6,049 nucleotides of DNA, taken from positions 1-6,049 of the forward strand of contig CALTXS010000069.1 of NCBI GenBank assembly GCA_943913335.1, in the 5' to 3' direction. The stretch's first letter is position 1; the number at the start of each line of letters is the position of its first letter. Under the pieces are notes generated by a model. It did not search any database and had not been told where the DNA came from. It saw only the letters and a program-made list of their open reading frames with translations. This document shows, in pieces, positions 1 through 6,031 of the stretch. The position numbers and the translations under genes were made by a program. This DNA comes from an uncultured Lysobacter sp. Lineage in GTDB: Bacteria > Pseudomonadota > Gammaproteobacteria > Xanthomonadales > Xanthomonadaceae.

Positions 1-541
1 GCACATCGTAGGCATTGTATTGACGCGAATCGTTCGTCGGCAGCGGCTCGCATACGGTGGTGGTGCCTTGCGGTCCCGTTGCGTTTCGGTAGATTTGCTG
101 ACCGGCCATAGTGCCGATGGATGAGCCAACCGAGCTGGCGATCACACTGCCCATACCACCGCCAATCTTGCTGCCGATCACACCACCGACGATGCCGCCA
201 ACGATGCTGGACATCACGTTGCCCGCAGTAGAACCACGCTGCACCGGTTCCGTACGATAGGTACCTGGACGGTTGTAGTCGTCATCGGGATACGCCGGTT
301 CGATTGTGTACTGTCCCGTGCGCTGGTTGTAGCAGCGGCGCTGGCCGGATCGGGTTGAAATATCGGCATCAAACACCGGATCGACGCGCGTCACAGTGCC
401 GGTCAGAGTCGACAAAGCCGTCGGCGAACCCGGGTACGGAGGGTTGGAGTTATAGGTGCCCGTCTGTTGCGCCAAGGCCGGAGCGGCCATGCACAAGGTT
501 AAAGCCATCGTGGCCCACAGCGGTTTGCGCGAAATGCTCAT
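1..541 (-). CDS. Secreted glycine-zipper (2TM) domain protein, 3' end beyond window
   Basis: Reading the minus strand from the ATG at 541-539 gives 180 uninterrupted codons that run off the left edge, so the C-terminus is missing. Residues 1-24 form a Sec signal peptide (basic start SRK, hydrophobic core, ALA-QQ cleavage site). Cys17 does not sit in a lipobox, so a lipoprotein is unlikely. Residues 46-76 (from GTVTRVDPVF to RRCYNQ) resemble the short segment found before the zipper in related proteins. Residues 103-147 are a glycine zipper: every fourth residue is Gly, except Ser111 and Ala135. Such segments form paired membrane-inserting helices in SlyB/17-kDa-antigen-like envelope proteins. 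A good AGGA ribosome site lies 7 nt upstream of the ATG. A role in envelope structure is inferred from the family; the precise function is unknown. The gene is divergent from the PIN gene. Confidence 0.88.
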   Translation of the reverse strand, partial: MSISRKPLWATMALTLCMAAPALAQQTGTYNSNPPYPGSPTALSTLTGTVTRVDPVFDADISTRSGQRRCYNQRTGQYTIEPAYPDDDYNRPGTYRTEPVQRGSTAGNVMSSIVGGIVGGVIGSKIGGGMGSVIASSVGSSIGTMAGQQIYRNATGPQGTTTVCEPLPTNDSRQYNAYDV

Positions 542-548
542 TGTCGGA

Positions 549-552
549 TCCT
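549..552 (-). promoter_or_regulatory. Ribosome binding site (AGGA) of the glycine-zipper gene
   Basis: On the minus strand AGGA lies 7 nt before the ATG at 541. It supports this start codon, which also gives a clean signal peptide. Confidence 0.6.
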
Positions 553-590
553 GTCGAATTCCGGCCATTCCGGATGCCCTCATGATCGGC

Positions 591-625
591 AAAGGGCAGT
601 TAACCGATAATGAAGGCCGCCCTTT
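591..625. repeat. Inverted repeat AAAGGGC/GCCCTTT in the divergent promoter region
   Basis: Perfect 7-bp arms at 591-597 and 619-625 flank 21 bp containing GTTAAC and the GATAAT hexamer. It could be an operator for a dimeric regulator or a weak hairpin; the loop is long for an intrinsic terminator. Confidence 0.3.
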
Positions 626-643
626 TGCTGTTTTTTCATTCAT

Positions 644-1096
644 ATGCCGGATACCACTGCCGCTTCACTGATCGTCCTGGACACGAATGTGGCCTTGGAC
701 GTGTTCCTGTTTGAACGCGATGCGTTGCTGGATCCGTTGCGTCAGGCTGTGCGCGAAGGCCGAGTCATTCCGATTGCCACGCCATGGGCGGCTGCGGAGT
801 TTCAGCAGATTCTGCGCCTGGACAAGATCCCGGGTACGGCGGAGCGTCGACAGCTGGCGTGGGAATCGTTTGAGCATGTGACCCAATTGCGCGAGCTGCC
901 ACCGAAACAGCGACCGACGCCCAAATGTGCCGATCGCATGGATCAGGACTTCATTGATCTGGCTGTCGCGACGGACGCCGCATGGTTGCTGTCACGCGAC
1001 AAGAAAGTCCTGCGCCTACGCAAACGCTTCGAAAAACTGGAACTGCCGACGCGGGTGATGCATCCCCTGGACTGGTGCGCCTCGGTCAGTTGCTGA
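644..1096 (+). CDS. PIN-domain protein, COG1569-like putative toxin/ribonuclease
   Basis: This 150-residue protein has the layout of a single PIN domain. It has an N-terminal beta strand ending in LDTN (Asp13), a second acidic residue at Glu52 (AAAEF), an acidic cluster Asp97/Asp100/Asp102 before FIDLA, and the late strand LLSRD (Asp119). These are the expected metal-binding acids of Mg2+/Mn2+-dependent PIN ribonucleases. The order and the Cys-x-Asp segment resemble the COG1569/PIN_3 group, often labelled toxin components of toxin-antitoxin systems. No antitoxin-like gene (ribbon-helix-helix, AbrB or Phd type) is visible next to it, so an orphan nuclease is equally possible. ATG 644 is the only plausible start because an in-frame TGA lies at 611. 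No clear Shine-Dalgarno precedes it (AAGG at 613-616 is too far away), so translation may be weak or leaderless-like. Its 3' end overlaps the convergent DUF5916 gene by 11 bp. Confidence 0.85.
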   Translation: MPDTTAASLIVLDTNVALDVFLFERDALLDPLRQAVREGRVIPIATPWAAAEFQQILRLDKIPGTAERRQLAWESFEHVTQLRELPPKQRPTPKCADRMDQDFIDLAVATDAAWLLSRDKKVLRLRKRFEKLELPTRVMHPLDWCASVSC

Positions 1097-3320
1097 AGCG
1101 GTACGACACCTTGACCACCAACTGCTCGTCGTTGTACAGGCGACGGCTGTCACGCAACATGGACCAATGGTCGTTGCTTTCATCGTTGAATTGCGAATAG
1201 CCGCCCCGACCGTACACGACATACAAGTTCGACAGTGGTGCCAGTTCATAGCGATAGCGCAACTGGAATCCCATCTGATTCAGGCGGAACGACTCCGGTC
1301 CGCCCGGCAACGCCGCGTAGCCACCGTTGGGCTGCACATCAATCCATTCACGACCTGCTGCTTTTAGACCCACGGCTTCAAGCTTAATGCGCAAATCGGA
1401 GCGTGCACTCATATCCCAGTTGAAGGTACTACCTACGACCGCGGTGCGCATTCGATATCGTCCGACCTGATTGCCGTGATCCCAGATCAGGGCGTCGGGA
1501 GAATCATCGACCGACACGCCGACATCCAGATTCACACGATCATTAAAGTAATACTTGGCACCGGTCCATGCACTCCAGTACCAGCCATCGTTGCCCATTA
1601 ACGCATCACCGGCGGCGAATACGCCGATGCGCGGCTGCCACTTACCATGGCGGCCGCCGCTGATCTCCAAATTGACCTTGTCGCGCCCGGGCATCTTAAG
1701 CGAATGACCACCGCGAGTCAGGCGGTCATCAAAGCGCGGCAGGTTGTGCTCGTATTGGCTGTAGTACTCGCCGCCATCGCGCAGCGAACCCGATGCCTGC
1801 ACACGCACGCCGCCGTTGAGACGCAGGCCATCCGTGTTTTCGCCCATGAACAGACGTCCCGACAGATTGACCGAAGTGACCGTCGAGCCCTGAGCGAAAT
1901 TGCTCCAGGTACGACGACTTTGAACATGTCCCCACTTCAGATTGTTGCGGCCCAGATAGCCCATGTCATTGGGATCGAAGTCGCGATCAAAGTACATGCC
2001 CAGCAACTGGTGACTCCATTCCTTGCTGGGGTTCCACGTCAGATACGACGTGACGGAGTTGCCTCGTGTACTGCTGCCGGAATCATCAATGTCGGAAACC
2101 GCCACAGTGCTGTTGACGCTCAAGGCATCATTGGGCTTCCACTTGTGATCCGCAGCATAGACGAAGGCATCCCGATCAAGGAACGGCCGGTCGACATGGG
2201 TCAACATGGCACCCCAGGTCTGGGTCGGCATCGCGTACATCGTGCGCAGGGCCTGGTAGGAGCGACCGCCGTCGCCGCGCTCCTGCGCTGCAAACACACC
2301 GTAGTTGAGCTTTCCGATCGCACCGTTGATCTTGGCCGCCGCGTCAATCTCGGCAGGACCACTGCCGTCATCGGAACGACCACCCACGCGACGTGTATAG
2401 AACAGCTGCGAATTGTCATTCAGCAGCGAGAAGTCGTAGATGCCCTGATTCTCCGTAAAAAACGGGCGCTTGTCGCCATAGAACGTTTCGTCGGCCGAGA
2501 AGTTGATAACGATGCCATCGCTCTCCACCTGACCGAAATCGGGGTTAACAGTCGCGCTGAGCTGGAACTGCCCGCTGGGCTTCCAGTAAATGTCGGCACC
2601 GGCCTTGTAATGACCGGAGTTGCGGATGTTGTCGTAGAGCGCCGTAGCGTACGGCGTGACGGCAAACAGCGACTGCGAGTACGACGGAATCTCCGCCTTG
2701 CGGAAACTGGACGTAAACGGCGTGCGGTTGAAGCTGATGCCCGGCGCCGCAAAGCGTTCACCGGTAGCGCCGATCACACGGTCAAAATACACACCGATGG
2801 TGCGCTTGCCGTCTTTGGCCTTATTCATCGTAGCCACATGCCAGGGAATCAGAATCTCCATGTCCCAGTACTCGTCCGTCTCCGAGGTGGCGTGCTGCAC
2901 GTCGCCATCCCAATCCTCGCGGAACTGGTTTTCGCCGGTGATCACGCCGTCGCTCAAGCCATTGGCGATGGATACCGTAAATTCGTAGGCCTGGACACCG
3001 TTGCCGTCAAAGTCAATAAAAACATTATTGCGGTCGTACTGGCCGCCTTCATCGCGGCGTGACTTGGTGCGGGTGCGCTTGACCTCGGCCGGCTGATAAT
3101 TGCGGATGGCGACCGCCATGCCCTTGGGTGTCGGCAGGTACCAGGCTTCAGTGCGGTATTTGGCATCGGCCAGCGTCTCCGGCTGGACTTGCTTGAAATC
3201 GGTGACGTGCGTCGCACCCTGCCATTCGTCCGCGTTGACCTTGCCATCGATGTCAATCGCCAAGGCGGGCGTTGCCACCAGGGCGGCCATCAGGCCCAGT
3301 GCCAGTCGGGAAAAACGCAT
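1086..3320 (-). CDS. Exported CBM9-like / DUF5916 domain protein, predicted outer-membrane beta-barrel
   Basis: The product has 744 residues from the ATG at 3320, a usual length for the family. Residues 1-21 are a signal peptide ending ATPALA before IDIDG. Residues 22 to about 195 form a carbohydrate-binding-family-9-like beta-sandwich: the opening IDGKVNADEW, then FIDFDGNG near 101-108 and YWDMEILIPW near 151-160. From about residue 215 to the end is a DUF5916 region with its hallmark NPDFGQVESD (259-268) and ETFYGDKRPFF (278-288), followed by many alternating aromatic strands (for example SYRF at the C-terminus) typical of an outer-membrane barrel. The substrate is unknown; glycan or polymer handling at the cell surface is inferred only from the CBM9 fold. 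No catalytic glycosidase motif was seen. An upstream in-frame GTG at 3350 would add ten residues before the signal peptide. ATG 3320, with GAGAG nine bases upstream, is preferred. The gene lies 98 bp downstream of patD on the same strand. Confidence 0.88.
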   Translation of the reverse strand: MRFSRLALGLMAALVATPALAIDIDGKVNADEWQGATHVTDFKQVQPETLADAKYRTEAWYLPTPKGMAVAIRNYQPAEVKRTRTKSRRDEGGQYDRNNVFIDFDGNGVQAYEFTVSIANGLSDGVITGENQFREDWDGDVQHATSETDEYWDMEILIPWHVATMNKAKDGKRTIGVYFDRVIGATGERFAAPGISFNRTPFTSSFRKAEIPSYSQSLFAVTPYATALYDNIRNSGHYKAGADIYWKPSGQFQLSATVNPDFGQVESDGIVINFSADETFYGDKRPFFTENQGIYDFSLLNDNSQLFYTRRVGGRSDDGSGPAEIDAAAKINGAIGKLNYGVFAAQERGDGGRSYQALRTMYAMPTQTWGAMLTHVDRPFLDRDAFVYAADHKWKPNDALSVNSTVAVSDIDDSGSSTRGNSVTSYLTWNPSKEWSHQLLGMYFDRDFDPNDMGYLGRNNLKWGHVQSRRTWSNFAQGSTVTSVNLSGRLFMGENTDGLRLNGGVRVQASGSLRDGGEYYSQYEHNLPRFDDRLTRGGHSLKMPGRDKVNLEISGGRHGKWQPRIGVFAAGDALMGNDGWYWSAWTGAKYYFNDRVNLDVGVSVDDSPDALIWDHGNQVGRYRMRTAVVGSTFNWDMSARSDLRIKLEAVGLKAAGREWIDVQPNGGYAALPGGPESFRLNQMGFQLRYRYELAPLSNLYVVYGRGGYSQFNDESNDHWSMLRDSRRLYNDEQLVVKVSYRFSN

Positions 3321-3418
3321 CAGCACAAACTCTCGTAATAGGATGCGCACAGTTTGACGAGCTCACAGGCGCCACGTAACTGCAGAAAGTCACGGATGAC
3401 CTCCGGCCTATACGACGC
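3321..3418 (-). other. Intergenic gap between patD and the DUF5916 gene
   Basis: These 98 bp separate two genes on the same strand. I see no strong stem-loop followed by a T run in the minus direction, so no intrinsic terminator can be called for the upstream operon. A weak GAGAG ribosome site (3330-3334) precedes the DUF5916 ATG. A TATTAC hexamer just upstream of it could be a -10 box, but no convincing -35 was found. Read-through from patD or a separate promoter are both possible. Confidence 0.4.
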
Positions 3419-4600
3419 TCAGTTCGTTTCCTGATCCTTGATGACTGACGGGTCCACGCTGTGCACATTGAACGTGTCATGGCCCGAAGGCATCTCAAAC
3501 CACTGCGGATTGGCTAGCGCCTGACGCATATCGCGCCGTCCCGCCTCCATGTGGTCATGGATCGCAATGCGTCCGAACTGATAGTCCTTGAAATGCCCGA
3601 TCAGCGCCATGTCGCGGTAGGTCAGGTGCACTAATGAGGTCTTGCTTGTAGTGGACATGGCTCTTGCGTGCCGCACCCAGGGATCGTCCGAGGAATGATC
3701 CTTTGGCATCCGTTCCAGCAACTCGCGAATGACGCGATGGTAATGCTGCTGAATCCGATGCATCTGCGTGACCTGCCGTGTGCGACTGGCGTACTGAACT
3801 TCCTTGGTCCGCTCGGACACGTCCAGCAGCGTTTCGGGCAGCGCACCCTCGGCATTCCACAGATCGACCTGCAATATCAGGCGTTGCGGTGCTGTGCATT
3901 GCTCCATGACGTAGCTCAGCGGCGTATTACTGACGACACCGCCATCCCAGTAGTAGTTGCCGTCAATCTCGACGGCCGGGAATGACGGCGGCAGTGCGCC
4001 GGATGCAAGAAAATGCTCGGCCCGCAGCTCCTGCCGGCGGTTATCGAAATACTCCAGCTGGCCGGTGGCGACATTGACTGCACCGACCGAGACGCGCAAG
4101 TCGCCCTGGTTGACGCGCTTAAAGTCACACATGGAGTTGAGCGTCTCCAACATCGGGCCGGTGTCATACCAGCTGACCTTGGCCGGATCCTCGGCTCCTA
4201 CCATGCCGCCGAATGCGAGCCAGTTGCGCGGCGTGTAAAAACCGCGCTGCCCTTCGATCACGGCACGCCACGCCTCCAGGGAATCGAGCCACGAACGCGC
4301 CGCGGGATCACGCGGTTCCCAACCGGCCTGCAAACCGAATGTCGTCGGCGGTAACCAGTTCGGTGCGGATATGCGTTGCCAGAACTCCTGCAGCTTTTCG
4401 ATGCGATCCTTAGGCTTATTGCCGGCAATCACGCAGGCGTTTAGTGCGCCAATGGAGATCCCCGCAATCCAGTTCGGCTCGAGCCGTGTCTGCGACAACT
4501 CGTCAAACACCCCGGCCTGATACGCACCGAGCGCTCCACCGCCCTGCAGAACCAGAGCGATTGAGGTGCCATCGGGCACTCGGAGCCGTTGTCGCGCCAT
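3419..4600 (-). CDS. patD: Patatin-like phospholipase with C-terminal DUF3734 region
   Basis: This 393-residue protein is a patatin-fold serine lipid hydrolase that uses a Ser-Asp dyad. The glycine-rich oxyanion loop GGGALGAYQAG is at 20-30, the nucleophile elbow G-I-S-I-G is at 47-51 (Ser49), and the catalytic Asp lies in DGG at 219-221 (Asp219), preceded by ASGALPPSFPAVEIDG. All key residues are intact. Residues from about 280 to 390 form the DUF3734 extension (including TYRDMALIGHFKDYQFGR and QWFEMPSGHDTFNVHS) that marks this patatin subgroup. There is no signal peptide, so it is probably cytoplasmic or peripherally membrane-bound. The ATG overlaps the bdhA stop as TAATG, and the local ribosome site is poor, which suggests translational coupling. 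In Legionella pneumophila the equivalent bdhA-patD pair is an operon linked to infection of amoebae; the symbol is used by analogy. The actual lipid or ester substrate cannot be told from sequence. Confidence 0.93.
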   Translation of the reverse strand: MARQRLRVPDGTSIALVLQGGGALGAYQAGVFDELSQTRLEPNWIAGISIGALNACVIAGNKPKDRIEKLQEFWQRISAPNWLPPTTFGLQAGWEPRDPAARSWLDSLEAWRAVIEGQRGFYTPRNWLAFGGMVGAEDPAKVSWYDTGPMLETLNSMCDFKRVNQGDLRVSVGAVNVATGQLEYFDNRRQELRAEHFLASGALPPSFPAVEIDGNYYWDGGVVSNTPLSYVMEQCTAPQRLILQVDLWNAEGALPETLLDVSERTKEVQYASRTRQVTQMHRIQQHYHRVIRELLERMPKDHSSDDPWVRHARAMSTTSKTSLVHLTYRDMALIGHFKDYQFGRIAIHDHMEAGRRDMRQALANPQWFEMPSGHDTFNVHSVDPSVIKDQETN

Positions 4601-4602
4601 TA
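4598..4602 (-). promoter_or_regulatory. TAATG stop/start overlap coupling bdhA to patD
   Basis: On the minus strand the TAA stop of bdhA (4602-4600) shares its last A with the ATG of patD (4600-4598). With no strong ribosome site directly upstream, re-initiation by ribosomes finishing bdhA is the likely way patD is translated. Confidence 0.8.
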
Positions 4603-5400
4603 CTTCATGTGCCAGCCGTGGCTGACGATAAAGCTCTGGCCGGTCATTGCGGCGGTCGGATAGGCCGCGAGGAAGCCAACGGTAGCCGCCACATCCTCAA
4701 CAGTAGTGAAGATGCCATCGACCGTGTTGCCCAGCATGACGCGGGAGATCACCTCGTCCTCGCTGATGCCCAGTTCCTTGGCCTGCTCGGGAATCTGCTT
4801 GTCGACCAGCGGCGTGCGCACAAAGCCCGGGCAGACTACATAGGACTTGACGTTCTTTTTGCCGCCCTCTTTGGCGAGCGTGCGCGAAAGACCGAGCAAG
4901 CCATGCTTAGCCGTGACGTACGCGCTCTTGAGCGGTGAGGCCTCGTGCGAGTGGACCGAACCGGTATAAATCACGACACCACCGCGCGGCTTGCCGTCGG
5001 CTCCGTTCTCATACATGTAAGGCAGCACAGCCTTAGTCGTCAGGAAGGCGCCATCAAGGTGGATGGCCAGCATTTTCTTCCAGTCGGCGTAGTTGTAGTT
5101 TTCGATCGGATTGACGATCTGGATGCCCGCATTGGAGACCAGAATATCCACCCCGCCCAGTGCGGCGATCACATCGGCAACGCCTTTGTTGACCTGCTCC
5201 TCACTGGTGACATCCATTGCCACGGCCATGGCCTGATGGCCCTGTGCCTTCAGCGCTTCTGCAGCCGCCTGTGCACCGTCGAGATTCAAATCCGCGATGG
5301 CCACTGCTGCCCCCTGGGTCGCCAGATGACGAGCGATCTCCAGACCGATACCACTGGCGGCGCCGGTTACTAGGGCGACTTTGCCGTTGAGATCCGACAT
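4600..5400 (-). CDS. bdhA: D-3-hydroxybutyrate dehydrogenase (SDR family)
   Basis: This 266-residue classical short-chain dehydrogenase is predicted to oxidise (R)-3-hydroxybutyrate to acetoacetate with NAD+, a step in ketone-body and polyhydroxybutyrate breakdown in the cytoplasm. The Rossmann motif TGAASGIG is at 12-19, and Asp37 after the second strand favours NAD over NADP. NAG is at 90-92; the catalytic residues are Ser148 (YTGSVHSH), Tyr161 and Lys165 (SAYVTAKHG). The [16 protein letters not shown] segment and the C-terminal SHGWHMK are characteristic of this dehydrogenase group rather than of acyl reductases such as FabG. His114 stands where most SDRs have the tetrad Asn (AIHLDGAF). 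The ATG at 5400 is chosen because GGAG lies 6 nt upstream; a GTG at 5412 would add four residues and lacks this support. The gene starts 16 nt after the SET gene and overlaps patD. Confidence 0.95.
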   Translation of the reverse strand: MSDLNGKVALVTGAASGIGLEIARHLATQGAAVAIADLNLDGAQAAAEALKAQGHQAMAVAMDVTSEEQVNKGVADVIAALGGVDILVSNAGIQIVNPIENYNYADWKKMLAIHLDGAFLTTKAVLPYMYENGADGKPRGGVVIYTGSVHSHEASPLKSAYVTAKHGLLGLSRTLAKEGGKKNVKSYVVCPGFVRTPLVDKQIPEQAKELGISEDEVISRVMLGNTVDGIFTTVEDVAATVGFLAAYPTAAMTGQSFIVSHGWHMK

Positions 5401-5406
5401 GTTGTT

Positions 5407-5410
5407 CTCC
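5407..5410 (-). promoter_or_regulatory. Ribosome binding site (GGAG) of bdhA
   Basis: GGAG sits 6 nt upstream of ATG 5400 on the minus strand, inside the 16-nt gap after the SET stop codon. It decides the start at 5400 over the in-frame GTG at 5412, which would overlap this site. Confidence 0.75.
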
Positions 5411-5416
5411 ACTTAC

Positions 5417-6031
5417 TTATTTGGACTTTTTCGATTTGCCGGACTTTTCCCTGTCCTTTTTCTTCTTTCCCTTTTTATCTTTTTTGTCGCCCTTTGCCTC
5501 TAGTCCTTTGGTCTCAGCCTTTTTTTCGGACTTCTTCTTTTTATCTTTCGAAGGCTTTTTCTTGGGGTTTTTCGGCTGCAGCAGGGTGCCGGTGCAATCC
5601 TTGGCGCCGCACAGGCATTTCCAGATTTCCTTGAGCTCCTTGGTGTGCTTTTCAGCCAGGGTGATGCCGTAGTTGTACGACAGCTCCTCGCCGGTCTTAA
5701 TGTCACGAATCGCCTCGATAAAGATGCGGTCCTTGGTTCGATCCTCGCCCTCGTCCTCTTCCATCACCGCTTCGCAGTTCGGATCGCAGGAGTGATTGAT
5801 CCATTTGGCCGGGGTTGGCTCCAGATCGGCATCGATCACGTATTCATCATTGAGTGTGAACAAGAACGTATGGCCGGAATGGACATCGCCGGCCTCGCCG
5901 TCATCGACCTCGGCATGCGTCAGGCGCGGCCCGGTGTATTCGACGATGCGCTCGCCCTTTTTGATGGGTTTAACGGCAAAAACGCCATTGCCATGGATTT
6001 TGGACTTGCGGGCTTCGATCTTGGTCGACAT
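5417..6031 (-). CDS. SET-domain protein lysine methyltransferase with lysine-rich tail
   Basis: This 204-residue protein is a compact SET methyltransferase, predicted to transfer methyl groups from AdoMet to a lysine side chain. It begins with the SET opening (GNGVFA, 14-19). The AdoMet/pseudoknot motif NHSCDPNC is at 79-86, ELSYNYG at 117-123 carries the invariant Tyr121, and a post-SET zinc motif C-x-C-x4-C is at 139-146 (Cys139, 141, 146, with Cys86 as the fourth ligand). All key residues are present. Residues 153-204 are a low-complexity tail with 26 lysines in 52 residues plus scattered Ser, Asp, Glu and Gly, probably disordered; it could bind nucleic acid or be a methylation target. There is no signal peptide. 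ATG 6031 has only a weak ribosome site. The gene heads the tight SET-bdhA-patD run; any promoter lies beyond the right edge. The substrate is unknown; similar bacterial SET proteins include both host-directed effectors and housekeeping enzymes. Confidence 0.94.
   Translation of the reverse strand: MSTKIEARKSKIHGNGVFAVKPIKKGERIVEYTGPRLTHAEVDDGEAGDVHSGHTFLFTLNDEYVIDADLEPTPAKWINHSCDPNCEAVMEEDEGEDRTKDRIFIEAIRDIKTGEELSYNYGITLAEKHTKELKEIWKCLCGAKDCTGTLLQPKNPKKKPSKDKKKKSEKKAETKGLEAKGDKKDKKGKKKKDREKSGKSKKSK
5519..5525 (-). other. Possible -1 frameshift heptamer A-AAA-AAG in the SET gene tail
   Basis: Codons 169-171 (GAA AAA AAG) put the heptamer in the same phase as the dnaX slippery site. A -1 slip would add one glycine (GGC) and stop at TGA 5516-5514, giving a 172-residue product that keeps SET and post-SET but loses 15 of the 26 tail lysines. 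No strong downstream stem-loop or upstream AGGGAG-like stimulator was seen, and Glu-Lys-Lys codons can create this motif by chance. Confidence 0.3.

Larger units (their letters stand above)
542..643. promoter_or_regulatory. Divergent intergenic region between glycine-zipper and PIN genes
   Basis: This 102-bp gap must hold the 5' signals of both flanking genes. What can be seen: a GATAAT hexamer at 606-611 (plus strand) that could be a -10 box for the PIN gene, though no good -35 lies at the right distance; a direct repeat ATTCCGG at 558-564 and 567-573; an inverted repeat AAAGGGC (591-597) / GCCCTTT (619-625) with a 21-nt loop enclosing the palindrome GTTAAC (599-604); and a T-rich run at 623-636. 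None matches a named operator that I recognise, so the promoter assignment is inference from position. Confidence 0.4.

Noticed and set aside
591..636. Intrinsic terminator (AAAGGGC/GCCCTTT stem followed by T-rich DNA)
   Set aside because: The loop is 21 nt, the T run is interrupted, and no plus-strand gene ends upstream, so there is nothing for it to terminate. It is kept only as an inverted repeat.
456..671. 71-codon plus-strand frame ending inside the PIN gene, considered as an antitoxin
   Set aside because: Its first part is antisense to the glycine-zipper signal peptide, it shows no antitoxin-like fold or motif, and no ribosome site supports it. The ATG at 582 within it would give only 29 residues.
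1647..3062. Long plus-strand open frame (471 codons) opposite the DUF5916 gene
   Set aside because: It lies wholly antisense to a well-supported gene, its translation shows no domain or motif that I recognise, and long antisense frames are common in GC-rich genes.
3321..3350. GTG 3350 as the start of the DUF5916 gene
   Set aside because: It would put ten residues in front of a canonical signal peptide that begins at ATG 3320.
4444..4938. Plus-strand open frame of 164 codons opposite patD/bdhA
   Set aside because: It is antisense to two genes with intact catalytic motifs, and its Arg/His/Ala-rich translation looks like a shadow.
4945..5373. Plus-strand open frame of 142 codons opposite bdhA
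   Set aside because: It is antisense to the Rossmann and catalytic regions of bdhA and shows no family likeness.
5401..5412. GTG 5412 as the start of bdhA
   Set aside because: The GGAG at 5407-5410 is correctly spaced for ATG 5400 and would lie inside the coding region if GTG were used.
5500..5706. Alternative-frame open frame within the SET gene as a +1 frameshift product
   Set aside because: No +1 shift signal was seen, and its Arg-rich translation is what a shifted reading of the lysine/glutamate-rich gene would give.
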